From the NCBI GenBank assembly GCA_963787645.1, contig CAWBDS010000011.1, forward strand, positions 1,116,001 to 1,180,000: 64,000 bases of DNA. The letters are read 5' to 3'. Below, piece by piece: positions 35,733 through 44,741 of this stretch. The stretch is from Palsa-504 sp963787645 (lineage in GTDB: Bacteria; Actinomycetota; Actinomycetes; Streptosporangiales; Streptosporangiaceae). Each line of letters starts with the position of its first letter. The first letter of the stretch is position 1. The notes beneath the pieces were generated by a model. It saw only the letters and a list, made by a program, of their open reading frames with translations. It searched no databases and was not told the origin of the DNA. The translations under genes were made by a program, and so were the position numbers.

Positions 35733-37328
35733 ATGACGAACCCCGCCCCCGCTTTTGATGGCCCGGATCCGCACACGACCGCGGGCAAGCTCGCCGACCT
35801 GGAGCGCCGCCGGTCCGAGGCGGTGCACGCCGGGTCCGAGCAGGCCGTGGCCAAGCAGCACGAGCGCGGCAAGAAGACCGCGCGGGAGCGGATCGACATG
35901 CTGCTGGACCCGGGGTCGTTCACCGAGTTCGACGAGCTGGCCCGGCACCGGGCGCACGACTTCGGCATCCAGCGCACCCGGCCGTACGGGGACGGCGTGG
36001 TCACCGGGTACGGCACCGTGGACGGCCGGCCGGTGTGCGTGTTCAGCCAGGACTTCACGGTGTTCGGCGGCTCGCTGGGCGAGGTGTACGGCGAGAAGAT
36101 CGTCAAGATCATGGATCACGCGCTGAAGACCGGCTGCCCGATCATCGGGATCAACGACGGCGGCGGCGCGCGGATCCAGGAGGGCGTGGTGGCCCTCGGC
36201 CTGTTCGCCGAGATCTTCTACCGCAACGTGATGGCCTCGGGCGTCGTGCCGCAGATCTCGCTGATCATGGGCCCGTGCGCGGGCGGCGCGGTCTACTCCC
36301 CCGCGATCACCGACTTCACCCTCATGGTCGAGGGCACCAGCCACATGTTCATCACCGGACCGGACGTGATCAAGACCGTGACCGGGGAGGACGTGACGTT
36401 CGAAGAGCTGGGCGGCGCCACCACGCACAACACCAAGTCGGGGGTGGCGCACTACCAGGCGTCCGACGAGCAGGACTGCATCGACTTCGCCCGCGATCTG
36501 CTGTCCTACCTGCCGTCGAACAACCTGGAGGAGCCGCCGCGGGTTTTCACTGAGGCCGCCCTGGAGATCGGGCCGGTCGATGACGAGCTCGACACGCTCA
36601 TCCCGGACTCGCCGAACCAGCCCTACGACATGCACGAGGTCATCACCCGCGTGGTCGACGACGGGGAGTTCCTGGAGATCCACGCCGGGTTCGCGCCGAA
36701 CATGGTGGTCGGCTTCGGCCGCATCGAGGGCTCGCCGGTCGGAGTGGTGGCCAACCAGCCGATGCACTTCGCCGGGTGCCTGGACATCGACGCGTCGGAG
36801 AAGGCGGCCCGGTTCGTGCGGACCTGCGACGCGTTCGGCGTGCCGATCCTGACCTTCGTCGACGTGCCGGGCTTCCTGCCCGGCGTCAGCCAGGAATGGC
36901 AGGGCATCATCCGGCGCGGGGCCAAGCTCATCTACGCCTACGCCGAGGCCACCGTGCCGAAGGTCACGGTGATCACCAGGAAGGCCTACGGCGGCGCCTA
37001 CGACGTCATGGGCTCCAAGCACCTGGGTGGCGACGTCAACCTGGCCTGGCCCACCGCGCAGATCGCGGTTATGGGCGCCCAGGGCGCGGTGAACATCTTG
37101 TACCGCCGGGAGCTGGCGGCCGCGCCGGACGCGGATTCGCTGCGCGCCGAGAGGATCACCGAATACGAGGACACGCTGGCCAACCCGTACATCGCGGCCG
37201 AACGCGGCTACGTCGACGCGGTCATCCGCCCGGCCGAGACCCGGCTGGCGGTGACCCGCGCGCTGCGGACGCTGCGCACCAAGCGGCAGACGCTGCCGCC
37301 CAAGAAGCACGGCAACATTCCACTGTGA
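35733..37328 (+). CDS. pccB: Propionyl/acetyl-CoA carboxylase beta subunit
   Basis: 531 residues, the carboxyltransferase of an actinobacterial acyl-CoA carboxylase that makes (methyl)malonyl-CoA. Both oxyanion loops are visible: GPCAGGAVYSPAITDF and RKAYGGAYDVMGSKH. The substrate-controlling position lies in the second half but cannot be read with certainty. Two genes on is the epsilon subunit. The alpha subunit is not in the window. A second carboxyltransferase lies at 26776. Confidence 0.95.
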   Translation: MTNPAPAFDGPDPHTTAGKLADLERRRSEAVHAGSEQAVAKQHERGKKTARERIDMLLDPGSFTEFDELARHRAHDFGIQRTRPYGDGVVTGYGTVDGRPVCVFSQDFTVFGGSLGEVYGEKIVKIMDHALKTGCPIIGINDGGGARIQEGVVALGLFAEIFYRNVMASGVVPQISLIMGPCAGGAVYSPAITDFTLMVEGTSHMFITGPDVIKTVTGEDVTFEELGGATTHNTKSGVAHYQASDEQDCIDFARDLLSYLPSNNLEEPPRVFTEAALEIGPVDDELDTLIPDSPNQPYDMHEVITRVVDDGEFLEIHAGFAPNMVVGFGRIEGSPVGVVANQPMHFAGCLDIDASEKAARFVRTCDAFGVPILTFVDVPGFLPGVSQEWQGIIRRGAKLIYAYAEATVPKVTVITRKAYGGAYDVMGSKHLGGDVNLAWPTAQIAVMGAQGAVNILYRRELAAAPDADSLRAERITEYEDTLANPYIAAERGYVDAVIRPAETRLAVTRALRTLRTKRQTLPPKKHGNIPL

Positions 37329-37406
37329 GTAGTCGGGCGGATCCATTCTGTCGATGATTGTGGTGCATGTGGCGCACGCATGGGCCCGGCTGGCCTAGAG
37401 TCAGGG

Positions 37407-38438
37407 ATGATGACCGAATTCGCCGCCCCGCTTCCCATCCTGGCCCGCTACGCGGTCATGGTGGACGTCGGCTACATCTATGCCGCCGCGGGTGAGCTGC
37501 TGTTCGGGACCAGTTCGCGCCGCGATTTCCGGGTCGACGCGCCCCCGCTGATCCAGGTCGTCACCAAGCACGCCGACGAGATCATCCGCGGCGAACTGCT
37601 GCGGGTCTACTGGTACGACGCGGCCCGCGACCGGGTGCCCACCATCGACCAGCGGGTCATCGCCCAGATGCCCTGGGTCAAGCTGCGGTTGGGCAACCTG
37701 AACGCCCGCGGCCAGCAGAAAGGCGTGGACGCGCAGATCCGGGCGGACATGGAGGCGCTGGCCCGGCACCGCGCGATCACCGACGCGGTGCTGATCGCCG
37801 GCGACGAGGACATGGTGCCCGCGGTCGAGGCGGCCCAGGCCTTCGGGGTGCGCGTGCACCTGTGGGGCATCGAGCCGCCGTACGGCACCAACCAGGCCGA
37901 GCGGCTGGTGTGGGAGTCGGACACGGTCGACGTGCTGGACGCCTCGTTCCTGCGGCCCTACTTCACCAAGAACCTGGTGCCCGACCAGTCCCGCTCGGAC
38001 ACCGGGTCGTTCCCGGCCATCTCGGCGTCCGTCCCCTCGCCGTCCCAGCTGTTCGGCGAGCGGCACGGCCGGCTGCCGCCGCCGCCCGCGCCGTTGTCGC
38101 GGACCGGCGCGCACGCCGCGATGCCGCCCGGCGGCGGCTGGTCGCCGTCCCAGACCGGCCCGATGCCGCGGTTGGGGCCGGACCGGGGCCGGGTCGAGGA
38201 GGCCGGCGAGCACGTGGCGCAGAAGTGGATCCTGACCCGGGGCCGGGACAACATCCGCGACCTGCTGCCCGGGCCGATCCTGCCGCCGGTCATCGACAAG
38301 GAACTCCTGGTCGACGCGGAGAAGGAACTGGGCCTGTCGCTCCGGCCCTACCAGGAGGCCCGCGAGTGGCTGCGGGATGCGTTCTGGGAGCGGGTGCACC
38401 GGGAGTTCGGCATCGGCACCGGCAAATCGCGGGGCTAG
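37407..38438 (+). CDS. NYN-domain (PIN-like) RNase family protein
   Basis: 343 residues. The N-terminal NYN fold has the acidic residues in VMVDVGYIY, KGVDAQIRADM and LIAGDEDMVPAVE, the order seen in LabA/MARF1-type nucleases. The C-terminal half is a Pro-rich linker and a helical domain (about 260-343). I start at ATG 37407, after AGGG. It lies between pccB and accE, which are usually adjacent, so it has been inserted there or lost elsewhere. RNA target unknown. Confidence 0.85.
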   Translation: MMTEFAAPLPILARYAVMVDVGYIYAAAGELLFGTSSRRDFRVDAPPLIQVVTKHADEIIRGELLRVYWYDAARDRVPTIDQRVIAQMPWVKLRLGNLNARGQQKGVDAQIRADMEALARHRAITDAVLIAGDEDMVPAVEAAQAFGVRVHLWGIEPPYGTNQAERLVWESDTVDVLDASFLRPYFTKNLVPDQSRSDTGSFPAISASVPSPSQLFGERHGRLPPPPAPLSRTGAHAAMPPGGGWSPSQTGPMPRLGPDRGRVEEAGEHVAQKWILTRGRDNIRDLLPGPILPPVIDKELLVDAEKELGLSLRPYQEAREWLRDAFWERVHREFGIGTGKSRG

Positions 38439-38442
38439 CGGC

Positions 38443-38679
38443 GTGGCGACAGACGCCAGTTCTGCGGAGCGCCCCGTGCTGCGGGTGGTACGCGGCGACG
38501 CGACCCCGGAAGAGATCGCGGCCGTGCTCACCGTGCTGCTGTCGCGGACCGGTTCCGCTTCGGACGCCGCCGCCGCCCCGCGCTGGGCGCCGTCCGCGTG
38601 GGCCGACCGCTCCCGGCTGCTGCGCCGCCCCGTGCACCCCGGCCCCGACGCCTGGCGCCGCTCGGCCCTGCCCGGCTAG
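38443..38679 (+). CDS. accE: Acyl-CoA carboxylase epsilon subunit
   Basis: 78 residues, starting at GTG four bases after the NYN stop. The PVLRVVRGDATPEEIAAVLT block, followed by a Trp-bearing tail (WADRSRLLRRP), is typical of the small epsilon subunit found only in actinobacteria. It binds the alpha/beta core and raises activity. Too short to have a catalytic role by itself. Confidence 0.9.
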   Translation: MATDASSAERPVLRVVRGDATPEEIAAVLTVLLSRTGSASDAAAAPRWAPSAWADRSRLLRRPVHPGPDAWRRSALPG

Positions 38680-38681
38680 CA

Positions 38682-38733
38682 ATCATCGTGGGTCGTTAGG
38701 GCTGCTATGGCAGCACTTTTGACCCACGATGAT
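38682..38733. terminator. Nested bidirectional terminator
   Basis: Between the convergent accE and gatB genes: outer arms ATCATCGTGGGTC (38682-38694) and GACCCACGATGAT (38721-38733), a perfect 13-base stem, enclosing GCTGC-TATG-GCAGC (38701-38714). Read either way the RNA gives a strong branched hairpin. It begins two bases after the accE stop and ends 12 before the gatB stop. Confidence 0.88.
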
Positions 38734-38744
38734 GTGGAACGGGG

Positions 38745-40294
38745 TTAGCCGGTGAGGCGGGCCAGGATGAGCTGACGGACGCGGGTGGCGTCGGCCTGGC
38801 CGCCGGTGGCCTTCATGACCGCGCCGAGCAGGGGGCCGACGGCGGCGACCTTGCCGTCGCGGACCTTGGCCGCCACGTCGGGATGGGCCGCGATGGCCGC
38901 GTCGACGGCGGCGGCGAGCGTGCCCTCGTCGCTGACCACGGCCAGGCCGCGGTCGGCGACCACCTGGTCGGGGTCGCCTGCCCCGGCCAGCACCGCGTCG
39001 ATCACCTGGCGGGCCAGCTGGTCGTTGAGCGCGCCGTCGGCGACCAGCTGCGCGACCCGGGCGACCTGGGCCGGGGTGATGGCCAGGCCGGCCAGCTCGG
39101 TGCCGGTGCCGTTGGCCTGGCGGGCCAGCTCGCTCAGCCACCACTTGCGGGCGTCGGCGGGCGAGGCGCCCGCGGCGACCGTCTCGGCCACCAGGTCGAG
39201 CGCGTCGGCGTTGGCCAGGGCGGCCATGTCCAGGTCGGACAGGTTCCACTCGGCCTGCAGCCGGGCCCGCCGCACGGCGGGCGCCTCGGGCAGCGCGGCC
39301 CGGATCTGCGCCACCCACTCGGCCGACGGGGCGACCGGGACCAGGTCGGGCTCGGGGAAGTACCGGTAGTCCTGGGCCTCTTCCTTGGACCGGCCGGCCG
39401 TGGTGCGGCCCGAGTCCTCGTGGAAGTGCCGGGTCTCCTGGGTGACCCGGCCGCCCGCGTCGAGCACGGCGGCCTGCCGCTCGATCTCGAACCGGACCGC
39501 GCGCTCCACCGAGCGCAGCGAGTTGACGTTCTTGGTCTCGGTGCGGGTGCCCCATGGGGCGCCTGGCGGCGCGATCGAGGTGTTCACGTCGCAGCGCAGC
39601 GAGCCCTCCTCCATCCGCACGTCGGAGACGCCCAGACCGCGGACCAGGTGGCGCAGCTCGGTGACGTAGGCCCGGGCCACCTCGGGCGCGGCCGCGCCGG
39701 TGCCGGGGATCGGCTTGGTCACGATCTCGACCAGCGGGATGCCCGCCCGGTTGTAGTCCACCAGCGAGTACTCGGCCCCGTGGATCCGGCCGGTGGCCCC
39801 GCCCACGTGCAGCGACTTGCCGGTGTCCTCCTCCATGTGAACCCGCTCGATGCCGACCCGGACGGTTCTTATGCTGCCGCCCTCGGCTCGGGGTCCGCTC
39901 GCCTCTGGACCGTCGTGCCCGTTGCAGTCGAATCGCACGTCGAGGTAGCCGTCGGTGCACAGCGGCTCGTCGTACTGCGAGATCTGGAAGTCCTTGGGCA
40001 TGTCCGGGTAGAAGTAGTTCTTCCGGGCGAACCGGCACCAGGTGGCGATCGTGCAGTTCAGGGCCAAACCGATGCGGATGGTGTACTCGATCGCCGTCCG
40101 GTTCATCACCGGCAGCGAGCCGGGCAGGCCGAGGCAGACCGGGCAGACCTGGCTGTTCGGCCGGCGCCGAACGTGGTGATGCAGCCGCAGAACATCTTGG
40201 TCCTGGTGCCCAGTTCGACATGGGTCTCCAGGCCGATGACCGGCTCGTAGCGCGCGATGGCCTCGTCGAACGAGAGGAGGGTTTCCGTGGTCAT
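38745..40294 (-). CDS. gatB: Asp/Glu-tRNA amidotransferase subunit B (one-base frameshift in the text)
   Basis: GatB binds the misacylated tRNA and, with GatA/GatC, makes Gln-tRNA and Asn-tRNA. From ATG 40294 the frame reads YEPVIGLETHVELGTRTKMFCGC, here split: the HVELGTRTKMFCGC block carries zinc-type cysteines. Then it breaks in GAG-to-GG at about 40161-40162, and goes on in another frame as NSQVCPVCLGLPGSLPVMN. After that it is intact to the YqeY-like C-terminus ending VRQLILARL-TG at 38745. One missing base explains it. As the gene is essential in actinobacteria, a sequence error is likely. Confidence 0.93.
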
Positions 40295-40296
40295 GG

Positions 40297-41793
40297 TCAA
40301 AGCCCCTTCGCCTCGTCGAGCAGCGGATGACCCCAGCGCCCGGTGAAGGCCGCCTCGGCGGCCGCGGCGACCCGGTACAGCCGGTCGTCGGCCAGTACGG
40401 GCGCCATCACCTGCAGCCCGACGGGCAGGCCGTTCTCGGGGGCCAGCCCGCACGGGACCGAGATGGCCGCGTTGCCGGCCAGGTCCGACGGGATCGTGCA
40501 CAGGTCGGCCAGGTACATGGCCATCGGGTCATCGGCGCGCTCGCCGATCGGGAACGCGGTGGTCGGCGTGGCCGGCGAGACCAGCACGTCGACCTGGCCG
40601 AAGGCCGCGTCGAAGTCGCGGATGATCAGCGTGCGGACCTGCTGCGCCTTGCCGTAGTAGGCGTCGTAGTAGCCGCTGGACAGCGCGTAGGTGCCCAGGA
40701 TGATGCGCCGCTTGACCTCGGCGCCGAAGCCGGACTCGCGGGTCAGCGCCATGACCTGTTCGGCGTCCCGGGTCCCGTCGTCACCGATCCGCAGCCCGTA
40801 GCGCATGGCGTCGAACCGGGCCAGGTTGGACGAGGCCTCGCTCGGCGCGATCAGGTAATAGGCCGGCAGCGCGTACTTGAAGTGCGGGCAGGACACCTCG
40901 GTGACCTTGGCGCCCAGGGATTCGAGCAGCTCCACCGACCCGGCGAACCTGGACAGGACCCCCGGCTGGTAGCCGTTTCCGCTCAGCTCGGTGACCACGC
41001 CGATCCGCATGCCGCTGATGTCGGCCTCGCGGGCCGCGGCCACGACCGGCGGGACCGGCGCGTCGATCGAGGTGGAGTCGCACGGGTCGTGGCCCGACAT
41101 GGCCTCGTGCAGCAGCGCGGTATCCAGCACCGTGCGCCCGAACGGCCCGGGCGTGTCCAGGCTGGAGGCGAAGGCCACCACGCCGTACCGCGACGAGCCG
41201 CCGTAGGTCGGCTTGGTGCCGACGATCCCGCACACCGCGGCGGGCTGGCGGATCGAGCCGCCGGTGTCGGTGCCGATGGCCAGCGGCGCCTGGTAGGCCG
41301 CCACCGCGGCCGCCGACCCGCCGGACGAGCCGCCCGGGATCATGTCCAGGTGCCACGGGTTGTGACTGGGGCCGTAGGCCGAGTTCTCGGTGGAGGAGCC
41401 CATGGCGAACTCGTCCATGTTGGTCTTGCCCAAGATGATCGCGCCGGCCTGCTTGAGCCTGGTCGTGATCGTGGCGTCGTACGGCGGGTGCCAGTTCTCC
41501 AGGATGCGGCTTCCGCACGTGGTGGGCATGCCGGTGGTGGTGAACACGTCCTTGACCGCGATCGGGACGCCGGCCAGCGGGCCCAGGTTTTCGCCTGCGC
41601 TCCGCTGTGCGTCGACCCGCCGGGCCTGGTCCAGCGCGGTGTCGGCGGCCACGTGCAGGAAGGCGTGCACCCGGTCGTCGACGGCGGTGATCCGGTCCAG
41701 GTGGGCCCGGGTGACCTCGACGGCGGAGACCTCTTTGCTGGTGAGCGCGCCGGATAGTTCGGCCGCGGTCATGCGGGTCAGTTCGCGTGACAT
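40297..41793 (-). CDS. gatA: Asp/Glu-tRNA amidotransferase subunit A
   Basis: 498 residues of the amidase-signature family, releasing ammonia from glutamine for the amidation by GatB. The catalytic lysine is in PIAVKDVF, the cis-Ser and nucleophilic Ser in GGSSGGSAAA, and GTDTGGSIRQPA follows. gatA follows gatC by two bases and precedes gatB by two, so the three are one operon. AAGGGG near its end provides the RBS of gatB. Confidence 0.97.
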   Translation of the reverse strand: MSRELTRMTAAELSGALTSKEVSAVEVTRAHLDRITAVDDRVHAFLHVAADTALDQARRVDAQRSAGENLGPLAGVPIAVKDVFTTTGMPTTCGSRILENWHPPYDATITTRLKQAGAIILGKTNMDEFAMGSSTENSAYGPSHNPWHLDMIPGGSSGGSAAAVAAYQAPLAIGTDTGGSIRQPAAVCGIVGTKPTYGGSSRYGVVAFASSLDTPGPFGRTVLDTALLHEAMSGHDPCDSTSIDAPVPPVVAAAREADISGMRIGVVTELSGNGYQPGVLSRFAGSVELLESLGAKVTEVSCPHFKYALPAYYLIAPSEASSNLARFDAMRYGLRIGDDGTRDAEQVMALTRESGFGAEVKRRIILGTYALSSGYYDAYYGKAQQVRTLIIRDFDAAFGQVDVLVSPATPTTAFPIGERADDPMAMYLADLCTIPSDLAGNAAISVPCGLAPENGLPVGLQVMAPVLADDRLYRVAAAAEAAFTGRWGHPLLDEAKGL

Positions 41794-41795
41794 GC

Positions 41796-42089
41796 TTAGT
41801 CCTCCCCCAGGATCCGCGGCATCTTGAACCGCTGCTGCTCCACCGCGGGCGCCTGGTCGAGCGCTTGCGCCGGGGTCAGGCAGGGCAGCGGGACGTCGTC
41901 GCGGTACACGTTGGTCAGCCCGGTCGCGTGCGAGGTGGGCGGGATGCCCTCGGCGGTGACCTCCTGGACCTGCGCGACCGAGGTGATGATCTGGTCCAGC
42001 TGGGGCGCCAGATGGTCGAGTTCGGCGTCGCTGAGCGCGATCCTGGCCAGTCGCGCCAGGTGCGCGACCTCGTCACGGGTGATGGACAT
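41796..42089 (-). CDS. gatC: Asp/Glu-tRNA amidotransferase subunit C
   Basis: 97 residues, the small clamp subunit of GatCAB. Opens with the typical SITRDEVAHLARLARIALSD helix (start ATG 42089), and ends in MPRILGED. First gene of gatC-gatA-gatB. The interval upstream to the divergent DGPF gene is 109 bases and likely holds its promoter. Confidence 0.94.
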   Translation of the reverse strand: MSITRDEVAHLARLARIALSDAELDHLAPQLDQIITSVAQVQEVTAEGIPPTSHATGLTNVYRDDVPLPCLTPAQALDQAPAVEQQRFKMPRILGED

Positions 42090-42198
42090 GCACGCGATTC
42101 TAGGGGGCGGGCGAAGGCAGGCCGTAACCAAATAAGGCCGCTAGCGTGGTCCTGGCCCGGGCCGGCCGTTCGTCGTAGTGGTAACAGGAGGAGGACCA

Positions 42199-42522
42199 GT
42201 GCGCTATCTGCTGCTGATACGAGGTGACGAGAGCGCCGCGGCGCATGCGGATGAGGGCTGCGGGGGCTGGACCGAGGAGATGGCCGAGCGCGGTGTGCTC
42301 CAGGGCGGCGGCGGCCTGCGGCCGCCCGCCGAGGGCAAGGCGGTCCGGGTGCGCCGTCGTCAGCTGCTGCTGTCCGACGGGCCGTTCGCCGAGACCAAGG
42401 AGCAGGTCGGCGGGTTCTGCCTGATCGAGGCGGCGGACCTGGACGAGGCGGTGCAGGTCGCGGCCCGGCATCCGGCCGCCACCTACGCGACCATCGAGAT
42501 CCGCGAGCTATGGCCGCAATGA
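42199..42522 (+). CDS. DGPF/YCII-domain protein paired with ECF sigma
   Basis: 107 residues with the YCII-like ferredoxin fold and the DGPF signature (LLSDGPFAETKEQVGGF, about 58-74). GTG start after AGGAGG. Genes of this type lie directly before ECF42 sigma factors in actinobacteria and others; the present stop overlaps that start (ATGA at 42519-42522). Its biochemical role is unknown; it may modulate the sigma factor or act downstream of it. Confidence 0.9.
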   Translation: MRYLLLIRGDESAAAHADEGCGGWTEEMAERGVLQGGGGLRPPAEGKAVRVRRRQLLLSDGPFAETKEQVGGFCLIEAADLDEAVQVAARHPAATYATIEIRELWPQ

Positions 42523-43763
42523 CCGATGCCAGGGCGGCCGTCGACCTGGCCTTCCGGGATGAGTGGGGCCGGGTGGTGGCCACGCTGATCCGGACCACCG
42601 GCGACTGGGACCTGGCCGAGGAATGCGCGCAAGACGCGTTCGCGATGGCCCTGCAGCGCTGGCCGCGCGACGGGATCCCGGGCCGGCCCGGGGCGTGGCT
42701 GACCACCGCGGCCCGCAACCGGGCCATCGACGTGCTGCGCCGTCGCGCCGTCGGGGCGGCCAAACTGCGGGAGGTAGCGGCCATGACACCTGCGGAGCCC
42801 TTTGATGCGCCTGCGGATTTTGACGAAAGCGGGGTGCCGGACGACCGGCTGCGGCTGATGTTCACCTGCTGCCACCCGGCCCTGTCGCTGGAGGCCCGGG
42901 TGGCGCTGACCCTGCGCACGCTGGCCGGGCTGACCACGGCCGAGATCGCCCGGGCGTTCCTGTCCAGCGAGCCGACCATGGCCAAGCGGCTGGTCCGGGC
43001 CAAGCAGAAGATCCAGAACGCGGGCATCCCCTACCGGGTCCCGCCCGCGCACCTGCTGCCCGAACGCACCCCGGGCGTGCTGGGCGTGCTGTACCTGCTG
43101 TTCAACGAGGGCTACTCGGCCACGGCCGGCGCCGACCTGGTCCGGCAGAACCTGTGCGCCGAGGCGATCCGGCTGGCCCGGGTGCTGGCCACGCTGATGC
43201 CGGACGAGGCCGAGGCCGCGGGGCTGCTGGCGCTGATGCTGCTGCACGACGCGCGGCGTTCGGCGCGGCTGGACGCGGCCGGGAATCTGGTGACGCTGGA
43301 GGACCAGGACCGGTCGTTGTGGGACCAGGCGTCGATCGGCGAGGGCGTCGCAGTGCTCGGGGGCGCACTGCGGCGCGGGCAGCCGGGCATGTACCAGGTG
43401 CAGGCGGCCATCGCCGCCTGCCACGCCACCGCGGCCACCGCCGCGGACACGGACTGGGCGCAGATCGCCGGGCTGTACGAGCAGCTCGCCCGGCTCCTGC
43501 CCACGCCGGTGGTGGAGCTGAACCACGCGGTGGCGGTGGGCATGGCCCAGGGCCCGGCGGCCGGGCTGGCGCTGGTGGCCGAGCTGGAGGCCTCGGGCCA
43601 GCTGGCCGGTTACCACCTGCTGCCCGCGACCCGGGCCGATCTGCTCCGCCGCCTCGGGCGTCTGCCCGAGGCGGCGGTAGCCTACCGCGAGGCGCTGGAG
43701 CTGGCCAGCACCGACACCGAGCGCCGGTTCCTGTCCCGGCGGCTAGCCGAAACGTCTATCTGA
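42519..43763 (+). CDS. RNA polymerase ECF sigma factor, ECF42 group
   Basis: 414 residues. Sigma-2 (YCII-like partner upstream; DEWGRVVATLIRTTGDWDLAEE, split as needed) and sigma-4 (LEARVALTLRTLAGLTTAE) occupy the first 190. Then comes a long C-terminal TPR-like extension (LFNEGYSATAG, IYEQL-type helices), which in this group replaces an anti-sigma factor in control. I start at ATG 42519 (ATGA overlap). No anti-sigma gene is present. Promoters with its consensus cannot be assigned by eye. Confidence 0.93.
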   Translation: MTDARAAVDLAFRDEWGRVVATLIRTTGDWDLAEECAQDAFAMALQRWPRDGIPGRPGAWLTTAARNRAIDVLRRRAVGAAKLREVAAMTPAEPFDAPADFDESGVPDDRLRLMFTCCHPALSLEARVALTLRTLAGLTTAEIARAFLSSEPTMAKRLVRAKQKIQNAGIPYRVPPAHLLPERTPGVLGVLYLLFNEGYSATAGADLVRQNLCAEAIRLARVLATLMPDEAEAAGLLALMLLHDARRSARLDAAGNLVTLEDQDRSLWDQASIGEGVAVLGGALRRGQPGMYQVQAAIAACHATAATAADTDWAQIAGLYEQLARLLPTPVVELNHAVAVGMAQGPAAGLALVAELEASGQLAGYHLLPATRADLLRRLGRLPEAAVAYREALELASTDTERRFLSRRLAETSI

Positions 43764-43821
43764 GCCTGGTCCGCTCGTCGCGTCAAAACGTCTATCTGAC
43801 CCCGGTCCGCTCGTCGCGTTC
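43750..43821. repeat. Two tandem 36-base units at the sigma-factor stop
   Basis: The unit from 43750 repeats from 43786 with about four mismatches; its core is ACGTCTATCTGA followed by GGTCCGCTCGTCGCGT. The stop codon of the sigma-factor gene lies in the first unit. Only two copies, so it is not a CRISPR. Confidence 0.85.
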
Positions 43822-43856
43822 TGCGTAAGCCCCTTCTCATTTCGCAGGGAGACGCG

Positions 43857-44477
43857 ATGGACAACATCCAGGACATGATCGCCGCCCAGCGCGGCGATCT
43901 CGCGGCCGTGCTGGCCGCGCTGCCGGCCGGGCGCTGGGAGGAGCCGACGCTGTGCGCGGGCTGGCGGGTGCGGGAGGTCGTGGCGCACCTCACGATGCCG
44001 TTCCGGTACCGCGGCCCGCGGTTCTTGGCGGAGCTCGCGAGGTCGGGCGGCCGGTTCAACGCGATGGCCGACCGGGTGGCCCGGCGCGACGCGGCCCGGC
44101 TGTCGCCGGCCGAGCTGGCCGAGGCGGTCCGGGCGAACACCGGCCATCCGTGGCGGCCGCCGGGCGGCGGGTACGACGGGGCGCTGGCCCATGACGTGAT
44201 TCACGGGCTGGACATCACGGTGGCACTCGGCCTGGGTTTCGCGCTGCCGGACGAGCGGCTGCGCCGGGTGCTGCCGGCGAGCACCACGGACCGTTCGGTC
44301 AAATTCTTCGGCGCCGACCTGGACGGGGTCCAGTTCCGCGCCCGCGACCTGGACTGGTCCCTTGGCTCGGGCGCGCCGCTGACCGGTACCGCCGCGGATC
44401 TGCTGCTCGTCGTGTGCGGCCGCAGACTCCCGCCGGGCCGGCTGGAGGGCGAGCAGGCGAATCGTTTCAGCACGTGA
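43857..44477 (+). CDS. Mycothiol-dependent maleylpyruvate isomerase-fold protein
   Basis: 206 residues with a DinB/MDMPI-type four-helix metal-binding N-terminus: GWRVREVVAHLTMP (first histidine) and the later HDVIHGLDITVALG (second His and Asp), in the usual spacing, ending in a C-terminal SCP2-like domain. Proteins of this family use mycothiol in thiol transfer or isomerisation. GGGAG precedes the ATG by five bases. Substrate unknown. Confidence 0.85.
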   Translation: MDNIQDMIAAQRGDLAAVLAALPAGRWEEPTLCAGWRVREVVAHLTMPFRYRGPRFLAELARSGGRFNAMADRVARRDAARLSPAELAEAVRANTGHPWRPPGGGYDGALAHDVIHGLDITVALGLGFALPDERLRRVLPASTTDRSVKFFGADLDGVQFRARDLDWSLGSGAPLTGTAADLLLVVCGRRLPPGRLEGEQANRFST

Positions 44478-44701
44478 ACTAGTTGTTTTGCGCTTGACGG
44501 CCTGCCGCACCGGGAGGAGCATTGCGGCACAAGCGCAGGAACCCCGCCTCTCCACCTGGATGAGTCCTGCGCGGCGGGCGGTGATCTCTGGCGGGACGGC
44601 AGGGCCTCATATCCCCCCCTTGTGGGGTCCTGCGGCTTCGGGTCGGCCCGGTGGCGCGTTCGCGCGCTGCCGACGGGAGGCCAGACCCGGAGAGCCAGAG
44701 T
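44478..44701. other. Gene-free interval
   Basis: Between the Mpi-fold gene and the ligA terminator, 224 bases. I see no gene and no clear regulatory element; a run of seven C lies near 44615. Convergent gene ends on both sides make a promoter unlikely. Confidence 0.6.
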
Positions 44702-44728
44702 GCGGGGCCGGTACAGCACCGGCCCCGC
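44702..44728 (-). terminator. Hairpin terminator of ligA
   Basis: GCGGGGCCGGT (44702-44712) and ACCGGCCCCGC (44718-44728) form a perfect 11-base stem around a 5-base loop, 13 bases after the ligA stop. It lacks a U tract, as is common in high-GC actinobacteria. Confidence 0.85.
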
Positions 44729-44741
44729 CCGCCCGCGCCCC

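Noticed and set aside
43750..43821. CRISPR-like repeat
   Set aside because: Only two directly joined units with no spacers, and no cas genes.
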